Shown here piece after piece: positions 1 through 8,125 of a stretch of DNA of 50,674 nucleotides. The notes beneath the pieces were generated by a model. The model saw nothing but the letters and a program-made list of their open reading frames with translations, was not told the DNA's origin and searched no databases. Every line of letters starts with the position of its first letter. The stretch's first letter is position 1. The position numbers were made by a program, and so were the translations under genes. Source of the stretch: Nocardioides sp. GTDB taxonomy: Bacteria; Actinomycetota; Actinomycetes; Propionibacteriales; Nocardioidaceae. Where the stretch lies: contig JAJAYJ010000061.1 in the NCBI GenBank assembly GCA_026786275.1, positions 1 to 50,674 on the forward strand, given 5' to 3'.

Positions 1-919
1 CCGGGACGTGGTGCCCTCCTACGGGGGGCTCACGGCCGGCTTGAGCGGGAACTTCGCCGGGGTGCACCGGGGTCACGGGCGGGTGCCCGCCGGGGCCCGG
101 GCGATCGCCGCCGCCGAGGGTCTGCGGGTCGTCGCGGTCACCTTCGACCCGCACCCGATGTCGGTGCTGCGCCCCGAGCACGCCCCCACCACGCTGACCT
201 CGCTGCCCGCGCGGGCCGAGCTGCTCGGCGACGCCGGGGCCGGCGCCGTGCTCGCGGTGCCCTTCGACCGCGACATGGCGTCGTGGACCCCCGAGCACTT
301 CGCGCTCCGGGTCCTCGTCGACACCCTGCACGCCCGCGCCGTGGTGGTCGGCGCGAGCTTCCGCTTCGGCCGCCGGGCGGCTGGTGACGTCGCCACCCTG
401 GTCGCGGTGGGGGAGCAGCACGACTACACGGCCGAGGGCATCCCGCTCGACGGCGGGCCCATGGTCTGGTCCTCGACCTACATCCGCACCTGCCTGGCCG
501 CCGGTGACGTCGCGGGTGCCGCGGAGGCGCTGGGTCGTCCCTACGCCGTGCGCGGGGTGGTGGTGAAGGGTGACCAGCGCGGCCGCGAGCTCGGCTATCC
601 GACGGCCAACGTGCCCATCGACCCGCTGACCGCAGCGCCCGCCGACGGGGTGTACGCCGGCCGGTTGCGCCGCCTGGACACCGACGAGGTGTTCCCGGCC
701 GCGATCAGCGTCGGCACCAACCCGACCTTCGACGGTGAGCGCGAGCGCCGGGTCGAGACCTACGTCCTGGACCACACCGACCTCGCGCTGTACGGCGTCG
801 AGGTCGAGGTCTCGTTCGTGGCCCTGCTGCGCGGCATGGTCGCCTTCGCCTCGGTGCCCGAGCTGCTCGCCCAGATGCAGGACGACGTGCAGCGGGCCCG
901 GGAGATCCTGGGTGCCTGA
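1..919 (+). CDS. ribF: bifunctional riboflavin kinase / FAD synthetase (5' end cut by window)
   Basis: Makes FMN from riboflavin and FAD from FMN in the cytoplasm. The N-terminal half is the FAD synthetase module of the HxGH nucleotidyltransferase superfamily (VHRGH near the start, then FDPHP and WSSTYIR). The C-terminal half is the riboflavin kinase module (KGDQRGRELGYPTANV, then SVGTNPTFDG). The reading frame is open from base 2 to the edge, and family members usually begin only a few codons further upstream, so the track's GTG at 8 is probably internal. Oddity: the usual GNFDGVH motif reads GNFAGVH here, and the flanking 20-30 residues look less family-like than the rest. Its stop overlaps the next gene, which suggests coupled expression. 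Function is sure; the integrity of the first 40 codons is not. Confidence 0.9.
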   Translation, partial: RDVVPSYGGLTAGLSGNFAGVHRGHGRVPAGARAIAAAEGLRVVAVTFDPHPMSVLRPEHAPTTLTSLPARAELLGDAGAGAVLAVPFDRDMASWTPEHFALRVLVDTLHARAVVVGASFRFGRRAAGDVATLVAVGEQHDYTAEGIPLDGGPMVWSSTYIRTCLAAGDVAGAAEALGRPYAVRGVVVKGDQRGRELGYPTANVPIDPLTAAPADGVYAGRLRRLDTDEVFPAAISVGTNPTFDGERERRVETYVLDHTDLALYGVEVEVSFVALLRGMVAFASVPELLAQMQDDVQRAREILGA

Positions 920-1940
920 CGCGCCGGCACCGGCCGACCCGGTCGCCGCCGCCGAGGCGTGGTTCCTGCGCCACGGGCTGCCGTGGTTCGTGGACGACGT
1001 CAGGGCCGAGGTCCGCACCCGGCTGGCTCGTTCCCGGGTGACCGGGGTGCTGGTCGTCGCCGCGGTGGTCGGGCTGGTCACGGGGGTGGGGGTCGCCCTG
1101 CTGGCGGGTCCCTCGATCGGGGTCGCCACCGGGATCAGCGTGGCGCTGACCTGGTGGGTGCTCTACGCGCTGCGGTCCCTGCACGCGTGGGTGATCGCCC
1201 GGTGGGCGGTACGACGCACGCTGGGCAGCCTCGGGCTGCTGGTGCCGCTGGCGACCCGGGCGCTGCCGATGCTGCTGCTGTTCATCACCTTCCTCTTCAT
1301 CAACACCGAGGTCTGGCAGGTCGCCTCGGCCCTGCACGGCGGCGTGCTCTGGAGCGCGATCCTCTTCTTCGCCGCGGCGGCCGTCGGCTTCCTGGTGCCG
1401 CGTCTGGCCCAGGAGCTCGACGACTTCGACGACCAGATCCGCGCCGACGACCTCGTCGAGGCCTCGGTCGGCACCCCGCTCGAGGTGGCCGCGCGCGAGC
1501 TCGTCGCCGACGACGAGGTGGACCTGCCCGAGGAGGCTCAGGTCACCGGTCTGGAGATGGTGAACCTGGTGGTGGTGCTGGTGGTGGCCCAGGCGGTGCA
1601 GGTCTTCCTGCTCGCGGTGGCAGTCTTCGTGTTCTTCGTGGTCTTCGGTGCGGTCGCGATCGACGACGCCGTGATCCAGAGCTGGATCGGCGAGCGGGCC
1701 GCCGACGGCACCGCGGTCCCGCACTACCTGCCCGGTCCCGACCTGGTCAGCATCGAGCTGATCCGGGTCGCGACCTTCCTGGCCGGGTTCTCCGGTCTCT
1801 ACTTCACGGTCACCGCGATCACCGACGAGACCTACCGCCGGGAGTTCTTCACCACGATCATGAGGGAGCTGCAGAGGGCCGTGGGCGCACGGGTGATCTA
1901 CCGAGAGCTCCGACGGCGCGTCGCGGTCGAGGACGCCTAG
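912..1940 (+). CDS. polytopic membrane protein of unknown function
   Basis: I do not recognise the family. The GTG start at 912 overlaps the ribF stop, so I prefer it to the longer track ORF, whose upstream part only shadows ribF. The 342-residue product has a soluble N-terminus of about 35 residues with aromatic and proline pairs (GLPWFVDDVR). Hydrophobic stretches lie near residues 38-85, 105-125, 135-155, 215-245 and 285-310, giving about six membrane segments. Between the fourth and fifth segments is an acidic cytoplasmic-looking stretch of about 60 residues. The C-terminus is basic (RELRRRV). No catalytic motif is visible. The ribF overlap implies co-transcription, not a shared function. 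Confidence 0.75.
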   Translation: MPDAPAPADPVAAAEAWFLRHGLPWFVDDVRAEVRTRLARSRVTGVLVVAAVVGLVTGVGVALLAGPSIGVATGISVALTWWVLYALRSLHAWVIARWAVRRTLGSLGLLVPLATRALPMLLLFITFLFINTEVWQVASALHGGVLWSAILFFAAAAVGFLVPRLAQELDDFDDQIRADDLVEASVGTPLEVAARELVADDEVDLPEEAQVTGLEMVNLVVVLVVAQAVQVFLLAVAVFVFFVVFGAVAIDDAVIQSWIGERAADGTAVPHYLPGPDLVSIELIRVATFLAGFSGLYFTVTAITDETYRREFFTTIMRELQRAVGARVIYRELRRRVAVEDA

Positions 1941-2004
1941 CCAGCCGCCTGCCCACGCCTCACGCCTCCTCGGTCACCGGCACGCTCGGCCGACGCGGCC
2001 GACC

Positions 2005-2262
2005 TCAGGCGTCCAGGTCCTTCTCGACCAGGGCCGCGATCGTCTCCACGTCGGCCTCGGAGTCGCCGGCCACCTCGACCGAGGCGCCCTTGGCCGCGCC
2101 GAGGGTCATGATCATGAGGGCCGAGCTGGCGTCGACCGGCGCACCGCCGTCGACCGTGAGCGTGACCTCGGAGCCGAGGTCGCCGGCGGCCTCGGCGATG
2201 ATCGCGGCGGGACGGGCGTGCAGGCCGACGGCGGAGCCGACAAGGACGGTCTTGCTGGGCAT
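2005..2262 (-). CDS. ptsH: PTS phosphocarrier protein HPr
   Basis: Small cytoplasmic phosphocarrier that takes phosphate from enzyme I and passes it to the IIA domains of sugar permeases. The 85-residue length is normal. The active-site histidine is His15 in GLHARPAA. A serine pair at 46-47 (ASSALMIM) sits where Gram-positive HPr carries regulatory Ser46, but no HPr kinase gene is visible in this window. The start is supported by AAGGAG four bases before ATG. It is the last gene of the minus-strand operon fruR-fruK-fruA-ptsH, 56 bases after fruA, and its partner enzyme I is encoded divergently at the other end of the cluster. Confidence 0.97.
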   Translation of the reverse strand: MPSKTVLVGSAVGLHARPAAIIAEAAGDLGSEVTLTVDGGAPVDASSALMIMTLGAAKGASVEVAGDSEADVETIAALVEKDLDA

Positions 2263-2318
2263 GGTGCTCCTTGGTGGGTGGGGTGCGGGTCGCGACGGGG
2301 AAGAACGAGGGGCAACGG

Positions 2319-4490
2319 TCAGGCGGCCACCAGCTGGTCTGCGGCCGCGGGCTGGTCCTTGCGTGCCGACTTCAGGGCCACGACGGCTCCGGCTGCGACC
2401 AGGACACCGGCGGCGAGCGCGATCAGGAAGCCGGCGATGTTGCCCACCGCGAAGAGCACGAAGATGCCCCCGTGCGGGGCCCGCAACGACACGTCGAGCG
2501 CCTCGGCGAGGCCGCCGGTGACCGCGCTGCCGAGCATGATCGAGGGGATCACCCGCAGCGGGTCGGCGGCCGCGAACGGGATCGCGCCCTCGGTGATGAA
2601 CGAGGCGCCCATCAGCCAGGCGGCCTTGCCGTTCTCCTTCTCCGCCGGCGTGAAGAGCCGGGGCCGCACGACGGTGGCCAGGGCCAGCGCGATCGGGGGC
2701 ACCATGCCGGCGAGCATCACCGCGGCCATCACCTTGAGCTCCGGGGCATCGGTCGCGGTGGCCGCGGCCCCCAGGCCGGTCGTGGCGAAGGCGTACGCCG
2801 TCTTGTTCAGCGGGCCGCCCATGTCGAAGGCCATCATCAGTCCCAGCACCGCGCCGAGCAGGATCGCCAGGCCGGGCCGGTCACCCAGGCCGTTGAGGCC
2901 GCTGGTCAGGGCGGCGGTGAGCTCGATCAGGGGCTTGCCCAGGATCACGACCATGATCAGGCCGGTGACCAGCGTCGCGACCAGCGGGATGATCAGCACG
3001 GGCATCAGGCCACGCGACCACGACGGCACCGTGCGGGTCGCCAGCCAGTGGGCCACCAGCCCGGCGATGACGCCTCCGATGATGCCACCGATGAAGCCGG
3101 TGTTGAGGACGCCGGCCACGGCGCCCATCACGAAGCCCGGGGCGATGCCCGGGCGGTCCGCGATCGCATAGGCGATGTAGCCGGCCAGGGCCGGGACCAG
3201 GAAGCCGAAGGCGGCCTGGCCCAGCACGATCAGCAGGGCGCCGAGGTAGGTCAGCAGCGGACCGTTGGTCAGCACGGCGCCGTTCGGCATGTCGGTGTAC
3301 GCCGCGGGGTCGGGCAGGTCGAACAGGGAGGCGTTGAGTGCGATGTGCTGGGCCGTGTTGACCGCGTCTCCCTGGAACGAGGACCCGAAGACGATCTCGT
3401 AGCCGCCGAGGAGGAACCCGAGGGCGATCAGGAGACCCCCGGCGGCGACGAACGGGATCATGTACGACACGCCGGTCATCAGGACCCGGCGGACCGTGGC
3501 ACCCCAGGACGCGTCCGAGGTCGCGCCGGCCTGCGAGGTACCCACGCTGCCCTCGACCCGGGCGGTGCCGGGGTTGTCGGCCGCGCGCAGCGCCTCGGCG
3601 ATCATCGTGTCGGCCTCCTCGATGGGGCGCTTGACGCCCGAGGAGACCAGCGGCTTGCCGGCGAAGCGAGCCCGGTCGCGCACCCCCACGTCGACGGCGA
3701 AGATCACCGCCTCGGCCCGGCTGATCGTGTCGGGGGACAGCGGGGTGGCTCCGGCCGAGCCCTGCGTCTCGACGTCGAGCGTGACACCGGCCCGCTCAGC
3801 GGCGGCCTCGAGGGCCTCGGCGGCCATGTAGGTGTGGGCGATGCCGGTCGGGCACGCGGTCACGGCGACGAGCCGGCGGCGGGCGGGCGCGTCGGCGGCG
3901 TGGGTGGCACCCTGGACCGCGGCGGCGGCCGAGGGGTCCTCGGCCGGCTCGGTCCCGGAGGAGGATCCGGCCGCGGGTGCGCCGTCGGCGGCCGGCGGAG
4001 CCTGCGTGGCGGCGGAGGGCTCCGGGTCACTGAGCCCGAGCGCCTCGTTGACCACCGCGACCACGTCGGCGGGCGTCTTCGCCGCGCGCAGGCCCTGAGT
4101 GAAGGTGGGCTTGACCAGGGCCCGGGCGAGCTTGGTCAACAGCTGCAGGTGGGTGGCGTCACCACCAGCGGGTGCGGCGATCAGGAAGGCCAGCTCGGCC
4201 GGCCCGTCCTTGGCGCCGAACGCGACCGCGGGGGAGAGCCGGGCGAAGGCCAGAGTCGGCTCGGTGACGCCCTCGGTGCGGCAGTGCGGGATCGCGATCC
4301 CGCCGGGCAGCCCGGTCGGGGAGGTGGTCTCGCGAGCCATGGCGTCAGCGGCGAGACCGGCCACGTCGTGGCTGCGCCCGGCGGTGCCGACGATCTCGGC
4401 CAGTGCGCGGATCACCGCCTCCTTGTCGGCGCCGAGGTCGGCGTCGAGCCGGACGAGATTCTCGCTGATGAGGTCGGCCATGGCGGTCAT
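2319..4490 (-). CDS. fruA: PTS fructose permease, fused IIA-IIB-IIC
   Basis: Imports fructose through the membrane and phosphorylates it to fructose 1-phosphate. Domain order over 723 residues: IIA at about 1-150 with phospho-histidine His69 (GIAIPHC); an Ala/Pro/Ser-rich linker at about 155-205; IIB at about 206-305 with phospho-cysteine Cys213 (VAVTACPTGIAHT); IIC at about 325-700 with many hydrophobic segments. The start codon overlaps the fruK stop (ATGA), so the two are translationally coupled. The product is the substrate of the upstream-encoded 1-phosphofructokinase, and HPr, which energises it, is encoded directly downstream. All three domains and their active residues look intact. 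Confidence 0.96.
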   Translation of the reverse strand: MTAMADLISENLVRLDADLGADKEAVIRALAEIVGTAGRSHDVAGLAADAMARETTSPTGLPGGIAIPHCRTEGVTEPTLAFARLSPAVAFGAKDGPAELAFLIAAPAGGDATHLQLLTKLARALVKPTFTQGLRAAKTPADVVAVVNEALGLSDPEPSAATQAPPAADGAPAAGSSSGTEPAEDPSAAAAVQGATHAADAPARRRLVAVTACPTGIAHTYMAAEALEAAAERAGVTLDVETQGSAGATPLSPDTISRAEAVIFAVDVGVRDRARFAGKPLVSSGVKRPIEEADTMIAEALRAADNPGTARVEGSVGTSQAGATSDASWGATVRRVLMTGVSYMIPFVAAGGLLIALGFLLGGYEIVFGSSFQGDAVNTAQHIALNASLFDLPDPAAYTDMPNGAVLTNGPLLTYLGALLIVLGQAAFGFLVPALAGYIAYAIADRPGIAPGFVMGAVAGVLNTGFIGGIIGGVIAGLVAHWLATRTVPSWSRGLMPVLIIPLVATLVTGLIMVVILGKPLIELTAALTSGLNGLGDRPGLAILLGAVLGLMMAFDMGGPLNKTAYAFATTGLGAAATATDAPELKVMAAVMLAGMVPPIALALATVVRPRLFTPAEKENGKAAWLMGASFITEGAIPFAAADPLRVIPSIMLGSAVTGGLAEALDVSLRAPHGGIFVLFAVGNIAGFLIALAAGVLVAAGAVVALKSARKDQPAAADQLVAA

Positions 4491-5446
4491 GCTCCTGGGA
4501 TCGGGGTGAGCTCGCGGACCGTCACGAGGTCCGGACGGGCCTGGGCGGGGGTCGGGATGGTGGTGCCGGGCAGTGCCGCAGCGGCGCTGCCGTAGGCGAC
4601 GGCCAGGGCCAGCCGCTGGGCGGGGGAGCGGCCCTGCAGGTCGCCGAGCAGGTAGCCGAACAGGCTGGAGTCACCGGCGCCCACGGTGCTGGCCACGGTG
4701 ATCGGCGGCGGCTGCGCGTGCCAGCGTCCGGCCGGGGTGACCAGCACGGCCCCCAGCGGGCCCAGCGTGGCCAGTACCGCTCCCACACCCTGCTCGACCA
4801 GGGTCTGGGCCGCGTCGGCCGCCGCGAACGGGTCGGACTCGAGCCGGTCGGCGTCGGCTCCGGTGAAGGACGCGAGCTCCTCGCCGTTGGGCTTCATCAG
4901 GTCGGCCGCGGCTCCGGGCAGGGCCGCCACCAACGCGCGCAGGGGCGCGTCGCTGGTGTCGACGGCGACCCGGGCCGGGGTGTCACGCAGGAGGGTGACC
5001 AGCTCGGCGTACCAGCCCACGGGTGCGCCGGGCGGCAGGGAGCCCGCCAGCACCACCCAGTCGGCGGCCCCGGCACGTCGACGCAGGCTGTCGGCCAACG
5101 AGGTGAGGACCGCGGACGTCACGCCGGGCCCGGGGCTGTTGAGCTTGGTGGTGGTGCCGTCGGGCTCGCTGATCGTGATGTTGACCCGGAGGTCGCCCAC
5201 GATCGGGACCGGGCGGCAGTCGATGCCGGCCGCGAGCAGCTCGACCACGAAGGCGTCGTCGACGGGGGCCGGCAGCACGGCTATCGAGGCGATGCCGGCG
5301 GCGACGCAGGCCCGCGAGATGTTGACGCCCTTGCCACCCGCCTGCGAGGTCACCGACTCGGCGCGCTGCACGGTGCCACGCTCGAGGGCCGAGCCCAGCG
5401 TGACGGTGCGGTCGTAACTGGGGTTGGGGGTCAGCGTGACGATCAT
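4487..5446 (-). CDS. fruK: 1-phosphofructokinase (PfkB family)
   Basis: Phosphorylates fructose 1-phosphate from FruA to fructose 1,6-bisphosphate, feeding glycolysis. The 319-residue protein begins MIVTLTPNPSYDRT, typical of the family. It has the N-terminal PfkB signature (AGGKGVNISRA, about residue 37) and the C-terminal ATP/anion-hole signature with catalytic Asp (TVGAGDSSLFGY). The track's 575-residue ORF runs on upstream as a shadow of fruR. The true start is ATG at 5446, which overlaps the fruR stop (ATGA). The gene also overlaps fruA by four bases, so fruR, fruK and fruA form one tightly coupled operon. Confidence 0.95.
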   Translation of the reverse strand: MIVTLTPNPSYDRTVTLGSALERGTVQRAESVTSQAGGKGVNISRACVAAGIASIAVLPAPVDDAFVVELLAAGIDCRPVPIVGDLRVNITISEPDGTTTKLNSPGPGVTSAVLTSLADSLRRRAGAADWVVLAGSLPPGAPVGWYAELVTLLRDTPARVAVDTSDAPLRALVAALPGAAADLMKPNGEELASFTGADADRLESDPFAAADAAQTLVEQGVGAVLATLGPLGAVLVTPAGRWHAQPPPITVASTVGAGDSSLFGYLLGDLQGRSPAQRLALAVAYGSAAAALPGTTIPTPAQARPDLVTVRELTPIPGA

Positions 5447-6210
5447 GCGACCACCACGTCGAGGCCGGCGGCGACCAGGACGGCCAGGTCGTCGGGCTCG
5501 ATCCCGTCGTCGGTGACGACCACGTCGACGTCCTCGAGGCGGGCGAACTGGATGAGGAACTCCTGGCCGATCTTGGAGGAGTCCGCCAGCACGACGACCT
5601 GGCGCGACGAGGCGACCATGGCGCGCTTCGTGGAGGCCTCCTCGGAGTCCGGTGTGGAGACGCCGTGACCGGCGCTCACGCCGTTGGCGCCCAGGAAGCA
5701 GATGTCCGCGCGCACCCGGGAGAGGGCGTCGACGGTGTCGGTGCCGACCGCGGCCTGGGTGGTGGTCCGGACCCGCCCCGGGAGCAGGTGCAGGTCGACC
5801 TGCGGGCTGTTGGCGAGCCGTGCCGCCACCGGGACGGCGTGGGTGAAGACGACCAGGCGGTGCTCGCGGGGCAGCATGCTGACGAGCCGGGCGGTCGTCG
5901 AGCCGGCGTCGATGAGCACGGTGGCGCCCGCGGGAGGCAGCAGGTCCAGGGCCGCCCGGGCGATCCGGTCCTTCTGCTGCGGGTGGGCGGCGTCCCGCTC
6001 GACCAGGCCGGCCTCGATCACCGCCAGGGAGCTGCCGGGGACGGCCCCGCCGTGCACGCGTCGGACCAGGCCCATCCGCTCCAGGGAGGACAGGTCGCGA
6101 CGTACGGTCTCGGTGGTGACGTCGTACTGATGGGCGAGTACGGTCACGGAGAGCCGGCCTCGCTCGGTGACCAGCTGGGCCATCGCCTGCTGACGTTCCT
6201 CGGCGTACAT
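5443..6210 (-). CDS. fruR: DeoR-family repressor of the fructose operon
   Basis: Predicted transcriptional repressor controlling fru/pts expression in response to a sugar phosphate, probably fructose 1-phosphate (inferred from context). The N-terminal DeoR helix-turn-helix is clear (TTETVRRDLSSLERMG, residues about 30-50). The C-terminal sugar-phosphate-binding fold has IDAGSTT and VVVLADSSKIG. I chose the ATG at 6210 (MYAEERQQ) over the track start at 6273 because GGAGGTG lies just upstream and family members start here. It is first in its operon and faces ptsI across an 83-base control region, so it could regulate both directions. The symbol is by context; the family is certain. Confidence 0.9.
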   Translation of the reverse strand: MYAEERQQAMAQLVTERGRLSVTVLAHQYDVTTETVRRDLSSLERMGLVRRVHGGAVPGSSLAVIEAGLVERDAAHPQQKDRIARAALDLLPPAGATVLIDAGSTTARLVSMLPREHRLVVFTHAVPVAARLANSPQVDLHLLPGRVRTTTQAAVGTDTVDALSRVRADICFLGANGVSAGHGVSTPDSEEASTKRAMVASSRQVVVLADSSKIGQEFLIQFARLEDVDVVVTDDGIEPDDLAVLVAAGLDVVVA

Positions 6211-6244
6211 CCACACCTCCACGCCCTTGATCTTTGTATCTGTT

Positions 6245-6273
6245 GTTTTAGACCCGTTTGTGTTGACTGTCAA
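6245..6273 (-). promoter_or_regulatory. promoter of the fruR-fruK-fruA-ptsH operon with overlapping dyad
   Basis: On the minus strand a -35 TTGACA (6268-6273) lies 17 bases from a -10-like TAAAAC (6245-6250), with a predicted start about 28 bases before fruR. An 11-base perfect dyad, TTGACTGTCAA (6263-6273), covers the -35. The region is unusually AT-rich for this chromosome and contains ACAAAC and AAAACAAC runs of the kind DeoR sugar repressors bind. The dyad is a good candidate FruR operator; this assignment is inference. Confidence 0.65.
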
Positions 6274-6293
6274 GGCCTGCAGGGGGTTGACTT

Positions 6294-8042
6294 GTGAACA
6301 TGGTCACCCCCACTGGCTCCCCAGACTCCGCCGGCTCCCCAGACGTCACCGACCCCACCGGCATCCCGACCACCGGGCGCACCGCCTGGACCGGTACGCC
6401 GGTCGTGCCGGGGGTGGCCTACGCGCCCGCCCTGGTGGCCCGCGCCGAGGTCTCCCCCGACGCCGTGCGTCGCTTCGGGGAGCGGCCGGTGCCCGAGCCC
6501 GACGTCTCGCTCGAGGCGTACGACGCCGCCTCCAGGTCGGTGGCCGACGGCTTCACCAGCCGGGCCGCGGCCGTGTCCGGGGCGGCGAGCGAGGTGCTGA
6601 CCGCCAGCGCCGGCCTCACCCTCGACAAGGGTCTGCGGGGCGCCGTGCGGACCCGGCTGCGCGGCGGGCACGACCTGCTCACCTCGGTGCACGCGGCCGT
6701 CGAGCAGTTCGTCGGGGTCTTCACCGGGATGGGCGGGCTGATGGCCGAGCGGGTCACCGACCTGCGCGACATCGAGCGTCGTCTCGTCGCCCGGGTCGTG
6801 GGCGAGGCCGAGCCGGGCGCGCCCGAGCCGTCCGAGCCGTCGGTGCTGGTCGCCGAGGACCTGGCCCCCTCCGACACCGCGACCCTCGATCCCGCCCTGG
6901 TCGTCGCGCTGGTGACCGAGAAGGGCGGACCGACGAGCCACACCGCGATCATCGCCCGACAGCTCGGCATCCCCTGCGTGGTCGGCACCGCCGGCATCAT
7001 GCTGGTCGACCCGGGCACCGCGCTGCTCGTGGACGGCGCCACCGGCGAGGTCAGCTCCGACGTCGATCCCGACGACGCGGCGGCCCGGGTGACGGCCGAC
7101 GTCGAGGCCCGCGAGGCCCTGGCCTCCTGGAGCGGGCCGGGAGCCACCGCCGACGGCCGCCAGGTCAAGGTGCTGGCCAACGTGGCGGACGGGGAGTCGT
7201 CGACCGCTGCGCGCCGGGCGCCGGTCGAGGGCGTGGGCCTGTTCCGCACCGAGCTCTGCTTCCTGAACCGCACCGAGGAGCCCACGGTCGCGGAGCAGAC
7301 CGCGATCTACGCCGACGTGCTGCGCCCCTTCGTCGAGCACTACGTCATCGTGCGCACCCTCGACGCCGGTTCCGACAAGCCGGTCGCCTTCGCCACCCAC
7401 GAGGGCGAGGAGAACCCCGCCCTGGGCGTGCGGGGCCTGCGCCTGTCCTTCGACAACCCCGGCCTGCTCGAGCGCCAGCTCGACGCCATCGCCGGTGCCG
7501 CCGCCGAGACCGGCACCGAGACCTGGGTGATGGCACCGATGGTGGCCACCGTGGCCGAGGCGACCGACTTCGCGGCCGCCGTGCGCTCGCGCGGTCTCAA
7601 GGCGGGCGTGATGGTCGAGGTGCCCAGCGCGGCGCTGCTGGCGCACCGGATGCTCGAGCACGTCGACTTCCTCTCGATCGGCACCAACGACCTGACGCAG
7701 TACGCCATGGCCGCCGACCGGATGGCCACCGACCTGGCGCACCTCACGGACCCCTGGCAGCCCGCGGTGCTGCAGCTGATCGCGATCACCGCTCACGCGG
7801 GCCAGGAGGCCGGCAAGCCGGTCGGTGTCTGCGGTGAGGCCGCGGCCGACCCGCTGCTGGCCACGGTGCTCGTCGGGCTCGGCATCACCTCGCTCTCGAT
7901 GGCGGCCGCCGCGGTCCGCCCGGTCGGCGCCCGCCTGGCCGCCACGACGTACGACGTGTGCCAGGAGGCCGCGGACGCCGCCCTGGCCGCCTCGGACCCG
8001 GCTGCCGCCCGCGTGGCCGTCCGGGCCGTCCTCGACGACTGA
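6294..8042 (+). CDS. ptsI: PTS enzyme I (phosphoenolpyruvate-protein phosphotransferase)
   Basis: First enzyme of the sugar phosphotransferase system: takes phosphate from phosphoenolpyruvate and gives it to HPr in the cytoplasm. The 582-residue product has the phospho-histidine His216 in GGPTSHTAIIARQ. The PEP-binding barrel carries GLFRTELCF, SIGTNDLTQY and the catalytic Cys513 in VCGEAAADP. The GTG at 6294 is preceded by AGGGGG at a usual distance; an ATG two codons later is an alternative. The N-terminus carries about 25 extra residues rich in Pro, Thr and Ser before the conserved domain. It is divergent from the fru operon that supplies HPr, and presumably also energises the polyol permease at 16631. 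Confidence 0.96.
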   Translation: MNMVTPTGSPDSAGSPDVTDPTGIPTTGRTAWTGTPVVPGVAYAPALVARAEVSPDAVRRFGERPVPEPDVSLEAYDAASRSVADGFTSRAAAVSGAASEVLTASAGLTLDKGLRGAVRTRLRGGHDLLTSVHAAVEQFVGVFTGMGGLMAERVTDLRDIERRLVARVVGEAEPGAPEPSEPSVLVAEDLAPSDTATLDPALVVALVTEKGGPTSHTAIIARQLGIPCVVGTAGIMLVDPGTALLVDGATGEVSSDVDPDDAAARVTADVEAREALASWSGPGATADGRQVKVLANVADGESSTAARRAPVEGVGLFRTELCFLNRTEEPTVAEQTAIYADVLRPFVEHYVIVRTLDAGSDKPVAFATHEGEENPALGVRGLRLSFDNPGLLERQLDAIAGAAAETGTETWVMAPMVATVAEATDFAAAVRSRGLKAGVMVEVPSAALLAHRMLEHVDFLSIGTNDLTQYAMAADRMATDLAHLTDPWQPAVLQLIAITAHAGQEAGKPVGVCGEAAADPLLATVLVGLGITSLSMAAAAVRPVGARLAATTYDVCQEAADAALAASDPAAARVAVRAVLDD

Positions 8043-8043
8043 G

Positions 8044-8069
8044 GGCCCCTCGGCGCTGGGGTCGGGGCC
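8044..8069 (+). terminator. possible weak terminator after ptsI
   Basis: GGCCCC and GGGGCC form a six-base-pair stem around a 14-base loop directly after the ptsI stop. There is no T-run. Weak evidence; it could be chance in such GC-rich sequence. Confidence 0.3.
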
Positions 8070-8112
8070 GTCGATCGGCGCGTCCGCATGAGAGAATTTC
8101 AAGTCGCGTGGT

Positions 8113-8118
8113 TAACAT
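8113..8118 (+). promoter_or_regulatory. -10 box for leaderless molybdoenzyme mRNA
   Basis: TAACAT lies seven bases before the ATG at 8126, so transcription would begin at or next to the start codon. No Shine-Dalgarno sequence is seen there. Confidence 0.5.
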
Positions 8119-8125
8119 GACTTTC

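Noticed and set aside
2271-4595. A 774-codon plus-strand ORF antisense to fruA
   Set aside because: fruA has all domains and active residues on the other strand; this ORF has shadow composition and no motif.
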